Part shown: in pieces, positions 6,011 to 6,153 of the stretch
Position numbering within the stretch: position 1 is the stretch's first letter
How the letters are laid out: each line of letters begins with the position of its first letter
Source: Oscillospiraceae bacterium
GTDB lineage: Bacteria > Bacillota > Clostridia > Christensenellales > Aristaeellaceae
DNA: 6,153 nucleotides
Assembly: GCA_031282605.1 (NCBI GenBank)
Contig: JAITDK010000195.1
Span: 1 to 6,153 of the forward strand
Reading direction: 5' to 3'
Translations under genes and position numbers: made by a program
The notes under the pieces: generated by a model
What the model saw: only the letters and a program-made list of their open reading frames with translations
What the model was told of the DNA's origin: nothing
Database searches by the model: none

Positions 6011-6042
6011 GGAACGATGGGACGTGGGAACGAGGGAACGTC
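6011..6042 (+). repeat. Four tandem 8-bp units, GGAACGNN (right copy)
   Basis: The units read GGAACGAT, GGGACGTG, GGAACGAG and GGAACGTC. The count equals that of the left copy. The last unit, nearest the conserved block, is identical in both copies; the others differ mainly in the final two bases, and the second unit also has one A-to-G change. Confidence 0.85.
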
Positions 6043-6054
6043 CCTGCGGGGAGC

Positions 6055-6122
6055 CTGGGACTCTGTCCCAGACCCTGCGAAGGGCTATCCGCCCTTTCGA
6101 AACCTGACCAGGCTTCGCCTGG
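6055..6122. repeat. Three successive hairpin modules at the right end
   Basis: The hairpins are CTGGGAC/GTCCCAG (6055-6071, loop TCT), AAGGGC/GCCCTT (6080-6096, loop TATCC) and CCAGGC/GCCTGG (6108-6122, loop TTC). The first two are shared with the left repeat. The third lies just beyond the part that can be compared, because the left copy is cut by the window edge. Positions 6123-6153 show no gene or structure. Confidence 0.7.
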
Positions 6123-6153
6123 ACCATCGTGATACACAATCTACCGGCTTCGG

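Larger units (their letters stand above)
5890..6106 (+). repeat. Right copy of the ~215-bp structured dispersed repeat
   Basis: This is the inverted partner of 1-215, starting 20 bases after the stop codon of the membrane protein gene. It has the same module order when read away from that gene. The identical blocks are 5890-5941 and 6034-6106. The variable core lies at about 5955-5990. No T-tract follows any of its hairpins on the plus strand. The consistent orientation relative to the upstream gene in both copies suggests a 3'-end element or a targeted insertion, but two copies are too few to decide. Confidence 0.9.

Noticed and set aside
1..6106. Composite transposon with insertion sequences at both ends
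   Set aside because: The terminal repeats are only about 215 bp, have no transposase coding capacity, and no target-site duplication can be seen because the left end is cut by the window.
5938..6132. Plus-strand open frame of 64 codons in the right repeat
   Set aside because: It lies almost wholly in the repeat and its frame is not kept in the left copy, where the indel in the stem arms changes phase.

Overview
The window looks like a chromosomal segment of a strictly anaerobic bacterium, most likely a moderately GC-rich member of the Bacillota (Clostridia-like). The reasons are a ferredoxin-dependent, oxygen-sensitive 2-oxoacid oxidoreductase, strong AGGAGG-type ribosome binding sites, a consensus-like sigma-A promoter and a nucleoside phosphorylase of a type common in Gram-positive bacteria. 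The lineage is inferred, not proven by the sequence.

Layout. Positions 1-215 hold a structured repeat. A nucleoside phosphorylase gene lies on the minus strand (306-1076). A divergent intergenic region (1077-1331) carries a strong promoter reading rightward. A tightly packed plus-strand operon follows: a 2x[4Fe-4S] ferredoxin subunit (1332-1538), then the alpha/VorB (1549-2637), beta/TPP (2637-3386) and gamma (3386-3922) subunits of a 2-oxoacid:ferredoxin oxidoreductase, then a 647-residue polytopic membrane protein (3926-5869) that looks like a GT-C-type glycosyltransferase. Positions 5890-6106 hold a second, inverted copy of the structured repeat, and a further small hairpin follows at 6108-6122.

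How the genes work together. The four oxidoreductase subunits would form one complex that oxidatively decarboxylates a 2-oxoacid (branched-chain or 2-oxoglutarate; the substrate cannot be told from sequence) to an acyl-CoA, with electrons passed through the ferredoxin subunit to a cellular ferredoxin. The membrane protein is joined to this operon by a 3-base gap but has no evident biochemical link to it. The nucleoside phosphorylase is divergently transcribed and is probably an independent salvage function.

The least expected feature is the pair of roughly 215-bp repeats. They enclose all six genes as an inverted pair, and each lies directly 3' of a gene in the same orientation relative to that gene. 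Each contains 8-bp tandem units, several hairpins, and a nested stem whose two arms change together between copies around a core of almost equal length but unrelated sequence. No transposase, integrase, CRISPR array or structured RNA gene that I recognise is present.
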